The notes beneath the pieces are model-generated. The model saw only the letters and a list, made by a program, of their open reading frames with translations. It was not told where the DNA came from and did no database searches. Shown here in pieces: positions 61,637-64,000 of a DNA stretch of 64,000 nt. This DNA is from Paenibacillus sp. BSR1-1. GTDB taxonomy: Bacteria > Bacillota > Bacilli > Bacillales > Cytobacillaceae. Within the stretch, counting starts at the first letter, position 1. Every line of letters starts with the position of its first letter. The position numbers were made by a program, and so were the translations under genes. The stretch covers positions 1-64,000 of the forward strand of contig NZ_JAQMWQ010000023.1 in the NCBI RefSeq assembly GCF_030403775.1, read 5' to 3'.

Positions 61637-62083
61637 ATGAAAAAGAAAAGATGGTGGACAGTTGCAGCACTCGTCTGGATGACCTTGATATTTTGCTTTA
61701 CCCAGCTTCCTTACTTTACAGGCGAAAATACCTCAAAAGCAATAAATAAGGTGGTGGTAACAGAGCATAATACTATCAATACTCCTAATGCTGACAATAA
61801 AGATATCAATGTTTTAAACATTTTAGTTAGAAAATCAACACATGTTACCGTTTTTGGTATTCTTGCGATATTATTATTTAAATCTTTTGAAGTTCACCGT
61901 TATTCGTATTTTCTATCCTTGATACTAACATTCCTTTATGCAATTACAGATGAATATCATCAATCTTTTATGCCAGGCAGGGTATCTTCTTTTAGAGATG
62001 TTTTATTTGATTCATTTGGCGCAATATTAGCCTTATCACTAATATTTTTAATTAAAGTTAAAAGAACCAAAGGGCTTTTATAA
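61637..62083 (+). CDS. VanZ-like family membrane protein
   Basis: 148 residues with about four membrane segments. The family pattern RKSTHVTVFGILAILLF and AITDEYHQSFMPGR.SSFRDVLFDSFG is clear. VanZ-like proteins are common in Gram-positives, and one confers low-level teicoplanin resistance, but most have no known role. GAGGAGG precedes ATG. It has its own terminator-like stem at 62120-62160. Confidence 0.93.
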   Translation: MKKKRWWTVAALVWMTLIFCFTQLPYFTGENTSKAINKVVVTEHNTINTPNADNKDINVLNILVRKSTHVTVFGILAILLFKSFEVHRYSYFLSLILTFLYAITDEYHQSFMPGRVSSFRDVLFDSFGAILALSLIFLIKVKRTKGLL

Positions 62084-62119
62084 ATTGAAGTAGCTAATTT
62101 AATATACGTATGCAAAATA

Positions 62120-62160
62120 GAGCAAAGTACTTTTTAGTTCAAAAGTTCTTTACTCTTTTT
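62120..62160 (+). terminator. Terminator after the VanZ-like gene
   Basis: GAGCAAAGTACTTTT and AAAAGTTCTTTACTC pair with two mismatches, followed by TTTTT. Confidence 0.7.
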
Positions 62161-62168
62161 CATTTAAT

Positions 62169-62285
62169 TTATTGCAAAAATAGATGAGTAACTAATTTAA
62201 TCCAACCGAAAAACGCAATCCATAACGGAACACTTAGAGACGTACCCCATAATAATCCAACTAATAGATTCCCTTGCTCGTCCAT
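62169..62285 (-). CDS. 38-residue single-span membrane peptide
   Basis: ATG 62285 has GGAG about eight bases upstream. The product is 38 residues: a polar start MDEQGN, then one long hydrophobic stretch with LLWGTSLSVPLWIAFFGWIK and a short tail ending in LQ. Trp-rich hydrophobic character resembles a small membrane regulator or holin-like peptide. I do not recognise it. A cre-like site lies about 70 bases upstream on this strand. Confidence 0.6.
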   Translation of the reverse strand: MDEQGNLLVGLLWGTSLSVPLWIAFFGWIKLVTHLFLQ

Positions 62286-62355
62286 AAAATCCACTCCTAT
62301 CAATGGTTGTAGACAGACAATTGGTGTTTTTTAATTGTATTTTCATCACTATAAT

Positions 62356-62369
62356 TGCAAACGCTTTCA
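62356..62369. promoter_or_regulatory. Candidate CcpA binding site (cre)
   Basis: TGCAAACGCTTTCA matches TGWAANCGNTNWCA at all but one position. It lies between the minus-strand 38-residue gene and the plus-strand CapD-like gene. The remaining sequence to 62738 is AT-rich, and I see no other gene in it. Confidence 0.45.
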
Positions 62370-62738
62370 ATATCAATGGTGCAAATTACCGATATTTTTT
62401 TTAATGATAATGTTTGTTAAATGACTCCCTCCAAAAGTTTGAACTTTTTAGAATAAAATGGGAATATTGTATTTTAAATATTTAGATAATTATACTATAA
62501 TTCCTTGTTTAAAAGAAAGGTATTATATCAATTTTACTAGAAATCTAATTATGGAAGGAACAAGAATCGTTCAAAAGTAGGGAAAAGTTTGGTAAAATAT
62601 AAATTACTACAAATATATTGATATTGCGATTTAATTCGACATGATCATTTATAAATAATGGGTTTTTAAGGTCATTAATAGTAATAATGTACGGTGTTTT
62701 CCTAAATTGATAGTAATAGTAATTAAGGGGGGATTGAG

Positions 62739-64000
62739 GTGACATACAAGAAAAGAATAACAGCTCTGGTTTTACTGGATTCGGTTATTGTTTTGGCTGC
62801 AATCTACTTAAGTTATTTGACCTTTATTCCTGATTTTCAAATTTTTAAGATGTCGATGTTATTGGTGACTTCCCTAACTCTCTTGCTTTGCCATCATTTA
62901 TTTGCGTTTCTTTATAAGCTCTATAATAAGTCCTGGCAATATGCAAGTGTCGGTGAATTGGTGACTATCATCAAAGTGGTTACCTTCTCTGTTGTAGGCG
63001 CTGCCTTACTTCAGAATCTCGTTTACCACAATAAATTTGTAAGAGTTTTGATGATTACGTGGATGCTTCATGTCCTTCTAATTGCTGGGTCGAGGTTTTC
63101 GGTAAGAATTTTTCGAGATGGATACATGATTAGCCGAAATAATCTCAATCGAACGCTGATTATTGGTGCGGGTGCGTCAGGAACCATGGTGGTGCGCCAA
63201 TTGCTCCATAACACTGATGTGGACTTAAAACCGGTCGCATTTATCGATGATGATCCTGCAAAATACAAGCTGGATATCATGGGCATACCGGTAGTTGGGG
63301 ATTCAAGACGCATTTCTGCAACAGTTGAAAAATACAAAATTGACAATATCGTCATCGCAATTCCTTCTATGCGAAAAAAAGAGTTGAATCATATTTTTGA
63401 AGAGTGTTTGAAAACAAATGCGAAGACGCAGATTTTACCAAAACTTGAGGATCTAATGACTGGTAAAATCACGGTAAATCATTTCCGTGAGGTCCAAGTA
63501 GAGGATCTTTTGGGAAGAGAACCAGTAGAGTTAGATATTGATATGATTTCAGAGTATATTACCGACAAAACTGTGCTGGTTACAGGTGCTGGCGGCTCGA
63601 TTGGTTCGGAAATCTGCCGTCAGGTTGCCCTATTTTCTCCACGGAAAATTGTCCTCGTTGGTCACGGTGAAAATAGCATTTATGAGATTGATATGGAGCT
63701 TCGATACAAATACTCTTTTGAAATTGTTCCAGTCATCGGTGATATTCAGGACCGTATGCGCATGTTTGAGGTAATGGAGAAGTATAAACCAGATGTAGTC
63801 TACCATGCCGCAGCCCATAAGCATGTTCCGATGATGGAGTTTAATCCTAAGGAAGCGGTTAAGAACAATATTTTTGGGACAAGGAATGTGGCGGAAGCGG
63901 CTGCAACTTTCGGGGTTCATACGTTTGTTCTCATTTCGTCCGATAAGGCCGTCAACCCGCCGAATATTATGGGAGCAACAAAGCGATTCGCAGAGATGAT
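62739..64000 (+). CDS. CapD/EpsC-type nucleotide-sugar 4,6-dehydratase, partial at window end
   Basis: Starts at GTG 62739 after a run of six G (62727-62732) and is open to the last base (at least 420 codons). Four N-terminal membrane segments (about residues 5-115) are followed by a first Rossmann domain with TLIIGAGASGTMVVRQLL and the catalytic SDR domain opening VTGAGGSIGSEICRQV, with HAAAHKHVPMME. This is the long form of the FlaA1/CapD/PglF/EpsC family, usually a UDP-GlcNAc 4,6-dehydratase. The active-site and C-terminal parts lie outside the window. It may begin a second polysaccharide operon. Confidence 0.93.
   Translation, partial: MTYKKRITALVLLDSVIVLAAIYLSYLTFIPDFQIFKMSMLLVTSLTLLLCHHLFAFLYKLYNKSWQYASVGELVTIIKVVTFSVVGAALLQNLVYHNKFVRVLMITWMLHVLLIAGSRFSVRIFRDGYMISRNNLNRTLIIGAGASGTMVVRQLLHNTDVDLKPVAFIDDDPAKYKLDIMGIPVVGDSRRISATVEKYKIDNIVIAIPSMRKKELNHIFEECLKTNAKTQILPKLEDLMTGKITVNHFREVQVEDLLGREPVELDIDMISEYITDKTVLVTGAGGSIGSEICRQVALFSPRKIVLVGHGENSIYEIDMELRYKYSFEIVPVIGDIQDRMRMFEVMEKYKPDVVYHAAAHKHVPMMEFNPKEAVKNNIFGTRNVAEAAATFGVHTFVLISSDKAVNPPNIMGATKRFAEM

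Overview
The window looks like chromosome of a low-GC Gram-positive endospore-former of the Bacillaceae (Bacillus/Neobacillus type). The reasons are strong AGGAGG-type ribosome binding sites with many TTG and GTG starts, YfmQ-, YcxB- and CBO0543-type proteins, a CspB-type cold-shock gene, and an eps locus with a split tyrosine kinase (modulator plus BY-kinase) and PHP-type phosphatase. No rRNA, tRNA, CRISPR array, prophage or transposase was recognised.

Region 1 (0.7-13.9 kb) is a catabolic cluster under a sigma-54 promoter with a divergent PAS/AAA+ activator. Its order is Rieske oxygenase, ThDP-dependent 2-oxoacid decarboxylase-like enzyme, aldehyde dehydrogenase, Glu/Leu/Phe/Val-type amino-acid dehydrogenase, APC permease, semialdehyde dehydrogenase, L-2-hydroxyglutarate oxidase, a DUF3870-type protein and CsiD/GlaH (glutarate 2-hydroxylase). 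The last enzymes fix the end of the route: glutarate semialdehyde, glutarate, L-2-hydroxyglutarate, 2-oxoglutarate. The first enzymes fit import of a lysine-type amino acid, oxidative deamination, decarboxylation, oxidation to a 5-(substituted amino)valerate and Rieske C-N bond cleavage. N6-trimethyllysine via 5-aminovaleric acid betaine fits every step and is the main hypothesis for an undescribed pathway. csiD also has its own promoter and a leader with a terminator hairpin.

Region 2 (14-29.4 kb) is a mosaic of small unlinked genes: DUF805, MocR-type regulator, cold-shock protein, YfmQ, alpha/beta hydrolase, MFS efflux pump with a leader peptide and an SD-sequestering hairpin, GNAT, DUF899, VOC, multi-span membrane proteins, a class IV aminotransferase, and several genes below 60 codons. 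Intergenic gaps here, and at the left edge, carry arrays of degenerate short repeats with a nearly invariant 20-21 bp period (two helical turns). At least ten blocks in several sequence families are present; some join to a GCCAGGC hairpin as a composite module. Function unknown.

Region 3 (29.7-38.1 kb) holds a 1655-codon secreted protein with Ig-like repeats and choline-binding-type C-terminal repeats, a small membrane protein related to the 24-kb one, and a histidine kinase/response regulator pair.

Region 4 (38.5-62 kb) is an exopolysaccharide/capsule locus: Wzz-like modulator, BY-kinase, phosphatase, a structured RNA with a terminator (EAR-like candidate), GalU, priming sugar transferase, UDP-ManNAc-type dehydrogenase, heparinase-II/III-like protein, two CapK/PaaK-like adenylating enzymes, Wzx, Wzy, acyltransferase, four glycosyltransferases, a UDP-GlcNAc 2-epimerase gene broken by an in-frame TAA, and rfbACDB for dTDP-L-rhamnose. 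The middle of this locus is visibly more AT-rich than its surroundings. A VanZ-like gene follows, and the window ends inside a CapD/EpsC-type nucleotide-sugar dehydratase gene that may open a second polysaccharide cluster.
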